This document shows, piece by piece, positions 1-8,505 of a stretch of DNA of 11,700 nucleotides. Each line of letters opens with the position of its first letter. Within the stretch, counting starts at the first letter, position 1. The stretch comes from Euperipatoides rowelli. Lineage: Eukaryota; Onychophora; Udeonychophora; Euonychophora; Peripatopsidae. A model generated the notes under the pieces. It did no database searches and was not told where the DNA came from. It saw only the letters and a program-made list of their open reading frames with translations. The stretch lies in the NCBI GenBank assembly GCA_003024985.2, contig PXIH01S0018243.1. One strand, written 5' to 3'. The position numbers and the translations under genes are program-made.

Positions 1-118
1 AAAAAATCCATTACATTTGACCTATAAATGATATTACATTAATTACATTCTTGAAATGATATAAATATAGATTGTGTGTCCATGTAAATCATTTTATGTA
101 GTGAAATCATATCAATAA

Positions 119-135
119 TTTTCTTTTTATTGTAG
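119..135 (+). promoter_or_regulatory. Probable 3' splice acceptor of a 5'-UTR intron
   Basis: A pyrimidine-rich tract ends in TTGTAG at 130-135, with a branch-point-like ATATCAAT just upstream. This is the classic layout of an intron 3' end. The receptor start codon follows about 80 bases later, so the inferred model is one coding exon preceded by a non-coding upstream exon outside the window. AT-rich DNA can produce such tracts by chance. Confidence 0.45.
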
Positions 136-170
136 GTTTTACTTTTAAAATTGACATCCCTATTTTATTT

Positions 171-251
171 ATGCATAATAATTTTTTAACTTTGGCAAAG
201 ATTAATCAAGCTAAACTATGCTTATGGACAGTTTTTATAATACTTCACTGA
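171..251 (+). promoter_or_regulatory. Upstream ORF overlapping the receptor start
   Basis: An ATG at 171 opens a 26-codon frame ending with TGA at 249-251. It runs out of frame across the receptor ATG at 218. The base at -3 is T, a weak initiation context, whereas the receptor ATG has A at -3. Scanning ribosomes would probably leak past it, so it might dampen receptor translation. That role is inferred; only the reading frame is seen, and it matters only if the mRNA includes 171. Confidence 0.35.
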
Positions 252-1222
252 GGCTAAACTACAGCTATAATCATTTAACTTATCGTAATATTACTTTTGG
301 GGAATATGTTGATTTTGTCATGACTGTTTTCCTTTCTATTTTCGCAGTAGTGGGTAACCTCCTAATTGTTTTATCAATACTTAAAAATTACAAACTGCAA
401 AATCCTTCATATATATTTCTTGCCAATGAATCTATAGCTGACATTCTAGTATGTCTTACCTACTCACAATACCATATATACAGTTTTATTTTTAACTTTG
501 ATCCTAACGATGGTTGTGTGTTTTCTTTTCCAATGGGACACTTGTGTATTTTGGAAACATTTTTCACATCAGTGTTAATTGCTGTCAATCGATATATTCT
601 AATCTGCCGTGGATCTACCTTATATAACAGGTCATATACTAAAATAAATATTATATTAATGATTGTAATATCATGGCTGACTTGCATAATATACTATTCC
701 CTTGCAGCTCTTTTTCTTTTGAATGCGGAATTTAACACGGGATTGCAAGAATGTTTGTTTACTTTAAACATTAATGGAATTATAGTCATTTTAATATTTG
801 TATTAATACTGTTTATTCCTATAACTTTAATTATTGCATTTAGTTACTATAAAGTTTTCAAAAAAATTGAAGAATCCCAAAACAATTTGAGAAATATGGT
901 ATCTTCTGGTAATTCAAGTACATTTGATCACCGCTTTGAAGAGAATGTTAGGGTGACTAAAATACTCTTATTTATTTTTGTAATTTTTGTGGTTTCTTTT
1001 ATTCCTATGTTTATAACGGTTCCCTTATCGAGATTCTGTTTTCTTCCAGACATAATCCTAAGGATTGCTGCAATATTTGCCACTTACCATAGTATATGGA
1101 ATCCATTAATTACTTGGTCCACTAATAGACACTTCAGGGAGTCATTCATTGATATTATTACTTTTGGATTAAAAAGAAATAAAGTTATGCCAAATGCAAA
1201 AATTCCAGAAATAGGAAATTAA
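218..1222 (+). CDS. Class A (rhodopsin-like) GPCR, melatonin/Tre1/Moody-like subgroup
   Basis: A 334-residue seven-helix plasma-membrane receptor expected to signal through heterotrimeric G proteins; the ligand is unknown. The N-terminus has glycosylation sequons at N8, N14 and N24. Helices lie near 31-53 (GN, N47), 65-88 (LANESIAD, D75), 100-128, 143-166 (W153), 186-212 (P201), 246-270 (P263) and 278-300. C100 and C179 can form the usual extracellular disulfide. The DRY motif is NRY at 124-126, inside AVNRYILICRG, which resembles melatonin receptors and insect Tre1/Moody. The helix-6 motif is SFIP rather than CWxP, and helix 7 ends NPLITW rather than NPxxY, followed by a normal helix 8 (NRHFRESF). 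An in-frame TAA at 212-214 fixes ATG 218 as the first possible start; Met3 is an alternative. It is full length and unbroken, with no coding introns. Subfamily placement is tentative. Confidence 0.93.
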   Translation: MLMDSFYNTSLRLNYSYNHLTYRNITFGEYVDFVMTVFLSIFAVVGNLLIVLSILKNYKLQNPSYIFLANESIADILVCLTYSQYHIYSFIFNFDPNDGCVFSFPMGHLCILETFFTSVLIAVNRYILICRGSTLYNRSYTKINIILMIVISWLTCIIYYSLAALFLLNAEFNTGLQECLFTLNINGIIVILIFVLILFIPITLIIAFSYYKVFKKIEESQNNLRNMVSSGNSSTFDHRFEENVRVTKILLFIFVIFVVSFIPMFITVPLSRFCFLPDIILRIAAIFATYHSIWNPLITWSTNRHFRESFIDIITFGLKRNKVMPNAKIPEIGN

Positions 1223-1639
1223 TATTGAAGAATTATTAAAAAATAGGTCTAGATGTCTTCACTAAGGCCTAATTTAGTTGCTAACAATATATTTAACATT
1301 TTTATATTATTGTTTAAATTCCCTGTGTATTTATTTCCATAGCTTAGTTCAAATGTATATTCCTCTTTGCATGTTAATATAGGTTATTGTAGGAATGCTG
1401 GAATTTGTTATTTTTTGATGATGAAATGACCATTTTATTTACAATAATACAAGATTGATTTCTGCACATAAGTTATTACTCAGTAATTCTGCAGTTTCGA
1501 ATAACCATTCCAATTTCAGTTACATAAGCCAGGTGTAAGCCATATTATCAATTTCCCATTATTTTCCGAAAGTTCCAATAAATCTATAAATGAAATAAAT
1601 ATCTGGTGTACTCATCTGGAAATAAATTTCCCCATTATC
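1223..1639 (+). other. Receptor 3' flank with candidate poly(A) signals
   Basis: No reading frame is convincing here. Two AATAAA hexamers at 1577-1582 and 1594-1599 are the first on the plus strand after the receptor stop and would give a 3' UTR of about 370-400 bases. AATAAA is frequent by chance in AT-rich DNA, so the assignment is weak. Confidence 0.35.
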
Positions 1640-1716
1640 TCACACTGTGCTGCTCAGGGATTGAACCTATGACCTCCTTATATACACCAGCATGCCAAGG
1701 CAGGGTATTGAACCAC
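1640..1716 (-). mobile_element. tRNA-like SINE fragment (A box and B box, minus strand)
   Basis: Read on the minus strand, TGGCATGCTGG (1697-1687) fits a pol III A box and GGTTCAATCCC (1667-1657) fits a B box. Their starts are only 30 bases apart, whereas a normal tRNA has about 44, so the internal part is shortened. A second B-box-like GGTTCAATACCC lies at 1714-1703, about 47 bases upstream of the first. This local sequence is richer in GC than its surroundings. A degenerate tRNA-derived SINE is the best reading; no folded tRNA is present. Confidence 0.45.
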
Positions 1717-2530
1717 TCCATGGCATCTTTGCAGTCTTGTTCTTTTAGTTCTTGAACTTTGTACTTACAATTATAGTAGTATTACAATAATGTTGGTTCT
1801 GGCTGCATGACTAGCAAATCTTGTATTTTTGTAATGAATAATGTAATGCTTAAATAAAATATTATGCAACATACAATCATGTAAAGTACATATATTGACA
1901 CACATATACTGTATATATGCCTTTAGTTTTAATTGTTGTTTTTTTTTTTTTTTTTAAATTATTGGTATTATATTGTAAAACATGGCCAATTTAGGTATTT
2001 TAAAATATCTAAATATTCCCAAGTATATATTGTACTTTACTAATCTAACAATAAAAATATTTAACCAAACAAAATAATATAAGTCTGCATTTTCATCCAT
2101 CCAAACTCATAGGAAATTAGAATGAACATTTACTTTCCATCTGTAACATCTAAAACTTNANGGACATATTTTATTTTAGACCCAGGGTTGTTTTAATCTT
2201 AATAAATTCAATGCCTCTAATAATTAACATGGTTCAGATTAAATTTCAACTAAATGATAAAATCACAAAAATAACCATTAACATTTGTTTTATCAAATTA
2301 ATTCGCTTTTGAAAATAATTAAATAAACACACTCACAGTAGCTTTTGATAATAGGTATGTTACTTTAATTTCTCATCTTTAATTGTAATAAAACAGAATA
2401 AGTAATAATAGGGCCTTTAGTTGCACACAAATTGGGGATTCTAGGATTTTCTTCTTTTCAATCTGTGGTATTGTTAAAACCACAAAATAATAATCAATAT
2501 TATTACAACTCGATTAAAAGTCTGTCAAAA
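1717..2530. other. AT-rich non-coding DNA
   Basis: No credible gene on either strand. It holds an uninterrupted run of 17 T at 1939-1955, TA/CA-rich simple sequence around 1885-1920, and undetermined bases at 2159 and 2161. The T-run could be the reversed A-tail of a retroelement on the minus strand, but no body was recognised beside it. Confidence 0.6.
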
Positions 2531-2534
2531 AAGA

Positions 2535-2627
2535 AAGTGAGTGGGAATAAATTCCCACCCCCACACCCCACACTCACTTCCGAATACCTCACTCTCCCCA
2601 CCCCCATTGGTTGCCCACCTCCCCTCT
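2535..2627. repeat. Palindromic, C-rich block ahead of the minisatellite
   Basis: A perfect 8-bp inverted repeat, GTGGGAAT (2541-2548) and ATTCCCAC (2551-2558), has a 2-base spacer. A second pair, AAGTGAGTG (2535-2543) and CACTCACTT (2571-2579), overlaps it. From 2551 to 2627 the plus strand is dominated by C, with almost no G, in strong contrast to the AT-rich surroundings. The block could form hairpins or an unusual C-rich strand structure. It abuts the 10-bp minisatellite directly. Confidence 0.7.
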
Positions 2628-3362
2628 GAATACCCAAGAATACCTAAGAATCCTTAAGAATACATAATAATACCTAAGAATGCCTAAGAAAACCTAAGAA
2701 TACCTAAGAATATCTAAGAGTATATAATAGTACCCAAGAGTTCCTAAGAATACATAAGAGTACCTACAAATACCTAAGAGTACCTAAGAATACCTAAGAA
2801 GACCTAAGAATACTTAAGAGTACTAAGAATACTTAAGAATACCTAAGAGTATCTAATAATATATAAGAGCTCCAAATAATTCCTAAGAGTACCTAAGACA
2901 ACCTAATACCTAAGAGTACCTAAGAATATCTAAGAATACCTAATAGTACCTAAGGTTAACTAAAAATACCTAAGAATACCTAAGAGTACCTAAAATGCCT
3001 AAGAAAACCTAAGAATGCCTAAGACTCTCTAAGAGTACCTAAGAATGCCTAAGAATACCTAAGAGTACCTAAGAGTTTCTAAGAAAACCTAAGAATACCT
3101 AAAAATACCTAAGAGTACCTAAGAATACCTAATAATAGGGAAAAATACCTAAGAATACTTAAGAGTACCCATGGATACCTAAGAGTACCTAACAATACCT
3201 AATATTACCTAAGTATACATAAGAGTACCTGAACATACCTAGGAGTACTTAAGAATATCTAAGAGTATCTAAGAATACCTAAGAATTCCTAAGAGTACCT
3301 AAGGGTACCTAAGAATACCTAAGAATATCTTGGAATAACTAAGATACCTAAGAGTACCTAAA
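2628..3362. repeat. Minisatellite, 10-bp unit TACCTAAGAA/G
   Basis: About 73 head-to-tail units of 10 bp with consensus TACCTAAGAA or TACCTAAGAG. Many units carry single substitutions and a few have 1-2 base indels, for example near 2820 and 2908. A 10-bp unit cycles through all three frames and contains TAA, so it cannot encode protein. The unit includes CCTAA, the complement of the arthropod TTAGG telomere repeat, but the 10-bp period and internal location argue against a telomere. The AA steps recur about once per DNA helical turn. Confidence 0.97.
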
Positions 3363-3733
3363 TTAAATATCTTCAAATATAATTTGGGTAATACATTTAT
3401 TCTCGGAGGGTGTTTATTTTATCAAGCTCAAAATCGTATTACTCAATTTTTTCATTTCAATTCTTTTGCTAACAGTGTATACGATATTCTCACTAGGTTA
3501 TTGCAAAATGGCAATTTCATTGTGCCAGGCGTCATCATGTAATTTTCTTTTTGAAAAATTTGCGAATTTTCCAGGGGCACTCAATGCGGCCCTGGCCATT
3601 CACTAAAATGCAGTTGATGGCCACATTTAAACGTGATAATGTTTTTTTGACAGATCCTGTTTTTAGGAAGATTTGGGTAAACCCAAACATGTCATTTTAT
3701 TACACAACGTTCCTAAGGGATTTATTTGTGTGA
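3357..3733 (+). pseudogene. Unidentified translatable debris after the minisatellite
   Basis: I do not recognise this. One frame is open from 3357 to a TAA at 3540-3542 (about 61 residues, including FILGGCLFYQAQNRITQFF). A second frame is open from 3551 to 3733 without an ATG at its start (60 residues, including FRKIWVNPNMSFYYTTF). The second has a faint similarity to the tryptophan-rich segment near the C-terminus of some LINE proteins. Composition is less AT-extreme than in the following 600 bases, which suggests former coding. It could be an upstream piece of the LINE at 4369-5255, but a non-coding gap separates them and no reverse transcriptase core was seen. Confidence 0.25.
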
Positions 3734-4368
3734 ATAATTTTTAAGCACTCTGATTTGGGGCTTGTTTTTTTTTATCCAGACATAGTCATTTGATTACTTA
3801 GGATCAGGTCTATAGCCCTCTTGGATTTTTGGACTGAAATTATTTATTATCACCCATCCAATTAATACAATATTTTAAATCACTTCATTAACAATATTTT
3901 TATTGTTATGAAATACCTGTGTTAAGAATTTTGAGTTTAATTTGAAGTTTATAATAAAATATCAAAAATTAAAATTAATAAGGATTTGTTTTGAAGGAAA
4001 TAATTAATTTTTAAAATCATTAAACAAATGAACTTAAAGGTCCTTTGAAAACTAAAATATTTTTTGTTACGTTAGTGATTTACTATATAGTACTATTTAT
4101 TTAAATATTATGATCACTGGAATCAATTTTATATTTGAGTGCTAATAATTTTAGTATTTGTATTAACATTAATTACTAATAAATTAATTTAGTCAGATTT
4201 TAATTAATAATACAAAAAAACTGGAATAAAATAGTCAATCCCACTTCACTGATTCTTTAAGCTGATCCTACCTTGCGATTATTTTAAAATTAAAATCATC
4301 TAAAATCAGCGAATCATTATAATTTTATCAAATAATTTATTGCCGAAATTAACTAATTTATTTTTCAA
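3734..4368. other. AT-rich non-coding DNA
   Basis: Very AT-rich, with stops in every frame and only short homopolymers. I see no gene, tandem repeat or clear inverted repeat. Confidence 0.6.
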
Positions 4369-5255
4369 ATAATATGGAAAAACAAATTGATTTTTATTGG
4401 TAGAAGAACAATGTACACACATAGAAGATATGGTGGACTGGGTTTGATGGATTTATACCGCTTAAAGTGTGTTATTAGAGCTAATGTGTTTGCTTACCGT
4501 ATTAGACACTGTCAAAATAATAATATAGTCCTAACCTTTATGCCAACTGACACCCCATACCTAAATCACATAATTTGGAACTTTATTCTCTCGATAGGTG
4601 ATAGGTATTATACGGATGACTTACCAGATGGTTTGACAGCAGAAAGGCTTGAATACAAAATTGTCAGGGACATTATTTATAATAATGAAATTCTCCTTCT
4701 GGCATGATCTTAATCATAGGACAAAAAATGGATAGCTTACGGTGCATAAGCTACATCTAACGCCCCAAATTATCAATTTGATTTTTTAACTTACCTACAA
4801 TGCTCTACCAGTCAGAGATATACTTGTGAATCAGTATAACTTTACAATTCAATACAATTGTGCCTTTTACTCTTATGAAGAAATTACAACTCATTTATTA
4901 TTGCGAAGGTATGGATTAATAGAATTACATTATATGTGACATTGATCATTTTGGTAATATAGCTCCATTTCTTGTAACTTTAATAGAACATGATTATTAT
5001 ATGTACTATGCCTCATTATACTCTATTTATATTCTATCTGGAAACTGAGATGTCACAGATTCTTTTCAAGAAATATGCATCTTACCGATCTACTATGCAG
5101 ATATGAAGTTCCAAAACTCTTAAAATAGAGATGTTTCTATTCTTACTGATGAAATTATTGAATCACTATTGGTTCAAATGGCTTATCTCTGCTACAAGAC
5201 TTGGCCAGAATTAATTACTTTTAAAGTTAGAATAAATTATTTTAATAGGTTCTAA
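4369..5255 (+). pseudogene. LINE retrotransposon, C-terminal remnant (post-reverse-transcriptase region)
   Basis: The C-terminal part of a non-LTR retrotransposon polyprotein, broken by frameshifts. The first frame (4369-4707) reads IWKNK, then RRYGGLGLMDL (about 4423-4455), matching the GGLGL-x-DL signature that follows the reverse transcriptase domain in many LINEs. A shifted frame at about 4795-4938 contains NALPVRDILV and CAFYSYEEITTHLLL, resembling the cysteine/histidine segment near LINE C-termini. A third, around 5025-5115, has YSIWKLRCHRFF, a typical LINE tail motif. A fourth, about 5118-5255, ends with KVRINYFNRF and a stop. The catalytic YxDD core and endonuclease are absent, consistent with a truncated, long-dead insertion. 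Clade assignment is not possible from this piece; Tx1/L1-like is a guess. No poly(A) tail or target-site duplication was identified. Confidence 0.75.
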
Positions 5256-5419
5256 TTATTAATCATTATTTTAATTTTTTGAATAATGCTGTACAGTTTA
5301 GATTAATAAAATGTCTTTAATATAATATAAGATATAAAATAACAGTGTAATATCATTTAGAGAGTGCAAAATGGGCTATGAGAATCATTTATGTGAGATG
5401 AATATTAATTCTTTATAGT

Positions 5420-5896
5420 CTCTGTAATGGACTTATTACATTTATGATAGCAAGTTTCACTTGGGGGTGGTATATGGTATCTTTGATAACAAAAATATAT
5501 TAAGTAGACACCACCAAGTGGTTGACAAAATTAATTAGGCATTGATTTCCAATATGGCCACCAATATATCTACCATGGATAATTGCTTGGAAACTATAGC
5601 ACTTAGAAAGGCCCTAGATATTTCAAAATAAAGGTTTCTTTTTGGATGAGAATAGCATGAATGTATGTGCAGACCAGCAGCTATACAACTTACACCATTT
5701 TCCAATATGGCTACTAATGTCTACCATGAAACTGGGCTTAGAACTATAGCACATACAAAGGCCTAATATATATCAAACTATAGGTTATTTGGCATGAAAA
5801 TAACATGGAAGGTATGTGCCAACCTGTATCTATACAACTTATGCCACTTTCCAATATGGCCAACAATATATCTGTGGGTTGAAGGTGACAAATAAA
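5420..5896 (+). repeat. Left terminal inverted repeat (with an extra ~150-bp subunit)
   Basis: This matches the reverse complement of 8184-8505 from CTCTGTAATGGA at the outside to GTGACAAATAAA at the inside (5885-5896). It contains two full copies and the start of a third copy of a ~150-bp subrepeat beginning TCCAATATGGC (5548, 5701, 5850). The right repeat has only one full copy plus a start, which accounts for its shorter length. Confidence 0.85.
5548..5860 (+). repeat. ~150-bp tandem subrepeat inside the left TIR
   Basis: Copies start at 5548 and 5701, with a partial third at 5850, giving spacings of 153 and 149 bp. Shared landmarks in each full copy are CCAATATGG, ACTATAGCAC, a GCATGA segment, TATGTGC and CTATACAACTTA. 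The copies are diverged, so the duplication is old. Confidence 0.85.
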
Positions 5897-8159
5897 ATAT
5901 TCCTCCACTATCTGGAAATATTCTGGCATTGGACTAATTCATTGTACATTGCTCTATAGGTACATTTCAGGCCTCACTTTTGTTATAGCAGATTTTGTGA
6001 CAGTCTTACTAGTAACATTTCATCCCATGAGAGTGTATGCTTTTAGAACAACTGATGACATAATATGCCCAAATTTCATGGCCAGAGTTTTGATAGGGAT
6101 AAACCTAACTGTTTCTCTCTGTCCAACTCTGATCCAAAGCTTATTAAGTCTGTCAGTCACAAAACAAAATGTGTAGTGAAATAAAAGCACCACAACTTCA
6201 GTGTCACTTGAAATTGCGGTAATTGTACAATGTGCATTGTACATGTGGAAGGATACAGACACCTGCCGTCATGAGGGCATATTGTAGGTCCTTGTATGTG
6301 ATCTCTAACTCATCATTTACCTCTAAAGCATCTAAGATACAATCCTTATCAGTAATACATGGACTTACAATGGTTATCTTACAAGTAGCATGTGCCCTCT
6401 GGGTAAAAAAGTTTCTTGTAACATTCCTTAACATCTCTTTGTTCGTATGTATAACAAAAATGTATTTAATTGGATATGAATCAGTGTTTCATTCTCAAGA
6501 CTTGCTAACTTAATAGGGTTTGCATCTGCCTGCCTCTGTCTTTTACATTCATTGATATAGTTTTCTACGTAACTATCAAAAATTAAGTGAATAACTTTCA
6601 TATCACAGATAGCCAAGGAAGCCCTCCACATGGTCTCAAACATGTGTGAAAGTTCTTAACTTGTATTTCTCTTATCACTGACATGAAATCAACCACAGTG
6701 CATGTTGGAAATGGTGACTTTTTGTGAAAGAGATATCTCAGGGCTCCAACCTATTGTCTAATTCAGCTAGCACCTCATGCTTTCTCAGCATGCACTGTTG
6801 GTAAGCCATCACTATCAAACAGTGTATTTCTGTTCAAACAATCATATTTCATAATGTCCTTCATTGACTCATCTCTTGCCCTTGCTATATCATTATTATT
6901 TTGTGCAATCGTTACACATTTCAGTACTTAGACATTTGATACACATCTGTTGGTTGCAATTAATGTTGGAACTAAATAGAATATGGGAAGTTTTACTTTC
7001 TGATTGTGTCTGACAGTTTCTTGGTTTTATTGAGAAGTCTTTCATTTCTGAATTCAACATACCCCACTGATCCATTTACCTTTAAAAGTAACAGTCCAAA
7101 CCCATTGTAGGAGAAACTGCTTTTCGAGTTATGAAGTTGTAAAGTTTGATTTTGACACTAAGCAGATAAGAGTCCNCTGCTTCACCATGAACTCATGGAC
7201 AACTTTCACACTTCTGTTCAAATGCACGCTTAAACACAACCAGTTTGTGGTGGCTCACAGTTAGATGATATCTTACTTGAACATGTGTTAGCTGCCAGAT
7301 TGTGTTGATGATTGCAAGCACTTCATCGTAGACAACATCCCACTGCATAACATATTCAATCTGACAGGTTTGACCAATTATCCCATTGACATATTTTTTT
7401 TACTTGTGTATATAGACTGTTCAAGCTTCATACCAGCAGCAATAACATTCAATGTTTTTCACATATTTTTGATGTACCTTGTGACATCATAACAAAAACA
7501 ATTGGTACGATTGCACTCATGGAATACAGTAGCAGACCCTAAAGTGCTTGTAGATGCCCTTCAAAGTCACTTTTACTGTCAGATGCTACCAGGCACTTTA
7601 GCAGTGAAACAAGCTCAATGAAATAGTCACAGTATGTACATATTTCCGATTTTCCCCTAAAGGTCCTTGTAAAGGCAATGAACTGGTAGTGCAGTTCAAT
7701 GGGAACTACCTTAATCTGCTGCTGACATACTAATGTTTTCTGTGGGTGAAACAATGATTTTAATTTCTGTGCATCCTCAAGAATATCAGTGAAAGGAGAG
7801 GAGTCAGTTACCATCAAAAAGGAAGATCATTTCATTGCCTCAAGCACATCCACCTTGATCAACATGCCACAAAGAGATCTGACATAATGTGCACCACTCA
7901 TAACCGACTCTACAATATTGACACCAAACATTCCAGACTCAACTACATCATCACAAGTTTCATTCCCTTATAGGTACTTTTCAGTGCAGTTCTGAACATC
8001 TTTTGCAACATGAAAACTTCCAATCATAGGATCAAACCTTCAAACTCACATGAGTTGCCTAAGATAATGTCTATTACAGTATGATAAACACAATTTATCT
8101 GAAGCCTCTTTCTTCACCATATTATTAGGCCAAAGATTGTAGGTGTGTTTGCCAAAAGC
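5897..8159 (-). pseudogene. Broken gene of a multicopy metazoan family with a PIN/FEN-like C-terminal part
   Basis: This fills the space between the inverted repeats. From 8159 downward one frame reads FGKHTYNLWPNN, FDPMIGSFHVAK (8036), FGVNIVESVMSGAHYVRS, FRGKSEICTY and SDFEGHLQAL. It is interrupted by stops at 8048-8046, 8042-8040, 7970-7968, 7829-7827 and 7541-7539. After frameshifts come VFHECNRTN (about 7525), MKLEQSI (7431-7411), IIGQTCQIEYVMQWDVVYDE (from 7381), VVDFMSVIREIQVK (about 6700), IHLIFDSYVENYINECKRQR (about 6585-6525), SSDTEVVVLL (about 6195), then MKFGHIMSS and an LMG-stop-NVTS stretch (about 6020). I recognise these motifs from recurrent uncharacterised proteins in fish, corals and molluscs; this is from memory. 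The C-terminal motifs normally read EADT, DTDV and TGCD, resembling the acidic sites of PIN/FEN nucleases. Here the first is scrambled, the second is DTE and the third is lost. Both gene termini seem missing. Non-functional. Confidence 0.75.
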
Positions 8160-8183
8160 CCTGTGGAACGGTTATGTTTGTTG

Positions 8184-8505
8184 TTTATTTGTCACAAGTT
8201 GTTTGTTGATGACCATATTGAAAAATGACATAAGTTGAATAGTTATGTGTCTGCACATATCTTCCATGCTATTTTCATCCCCAAAAACCTATAATTTGAC
8301 ATATCATTTCCTTTGTAAGTGCTATCATTTCCGAGCACTGTCCCACAGAAGAATAATTAGTGGCCATATTGCAAAATGGCGCCTAATCAATTTTGTCCAC
8401 CTCTTGGTGCCTACCAAATATTTTTTAGTTGTCACACAATCCATATACCACCCCCAAGTGAAACCTGCTGTCATAAATGAAATTCCTATGAGATCCATTA
8501 CAGAG
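8184..8505 (-). repeat. Right terminal inverted repeat
   Basis: Reverse complement of the left repeat, with inner end TTTATTTGTCAC at 8184-8195 and outer end TCCATTACAGAG at 8494-8505. Landmarks CCATATT at 8213 and 8363 show the same 150-bp period, here with a single full unit plus a start. Confidence 0.85.

Larger units (their letters stand above)
5420..8505. mobile_element. Decayed DNA transposon with long terminal inverted repeats
   Basis: About 3.1 kb bounded by long inverted repeats (5420-5896 and 8184-8505) that surround one large broken gene on the minus strand. The outermost clear match is CTCTGTAATGGA on the left (5420-5431) and its complement on the right (8494-8505). A 24-bp exact match lies at 5454-5477 and, reversed, at 8441-8464. 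The two repeats are otherwise clearly diverged by eye and differ by indels, indicating an old insertion. No convincing target-site duplication is visible, so the true ends may lie a few to a few tens of bases farther out. The superfamily is not identified. Confidence 0.85.

Noticed and set aside
460-687. 75-residue minus-strand open frame
   Set aside because: Shadow of the receptor gene.
2432-2629. 65-residue plus-strand open frame ending in a proline-rich tail
   Set aside because: It has no ATG at its start, and the proline-rich end is just the C-rich block; no domain is seen.
2628-3362. CRISPR array or telomere tract
   Set aside because: There are no unique spacers, the DNA is eukaryotic, and the period is 10 bp rather than a telomeric 5-7 bp; it is a plain minisatellite.
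5400-5425. Target-site duplication of the transposon
   Set aside because: Flanks (TTTATAGT on the left, TGTATTCT on the right) share no convincing direct repeat.
5744-5929. 61-residue minus-strand open frame
   Set aside because: Its first residues are the end of the broken transposon gene; the rest is inverted-repeat sequence.
5949-6513. Plus-strand open frames in the transposon
   Set aside because: They are antisense shadows of the minus-strand gene remnant, whose motifs are recognisable.
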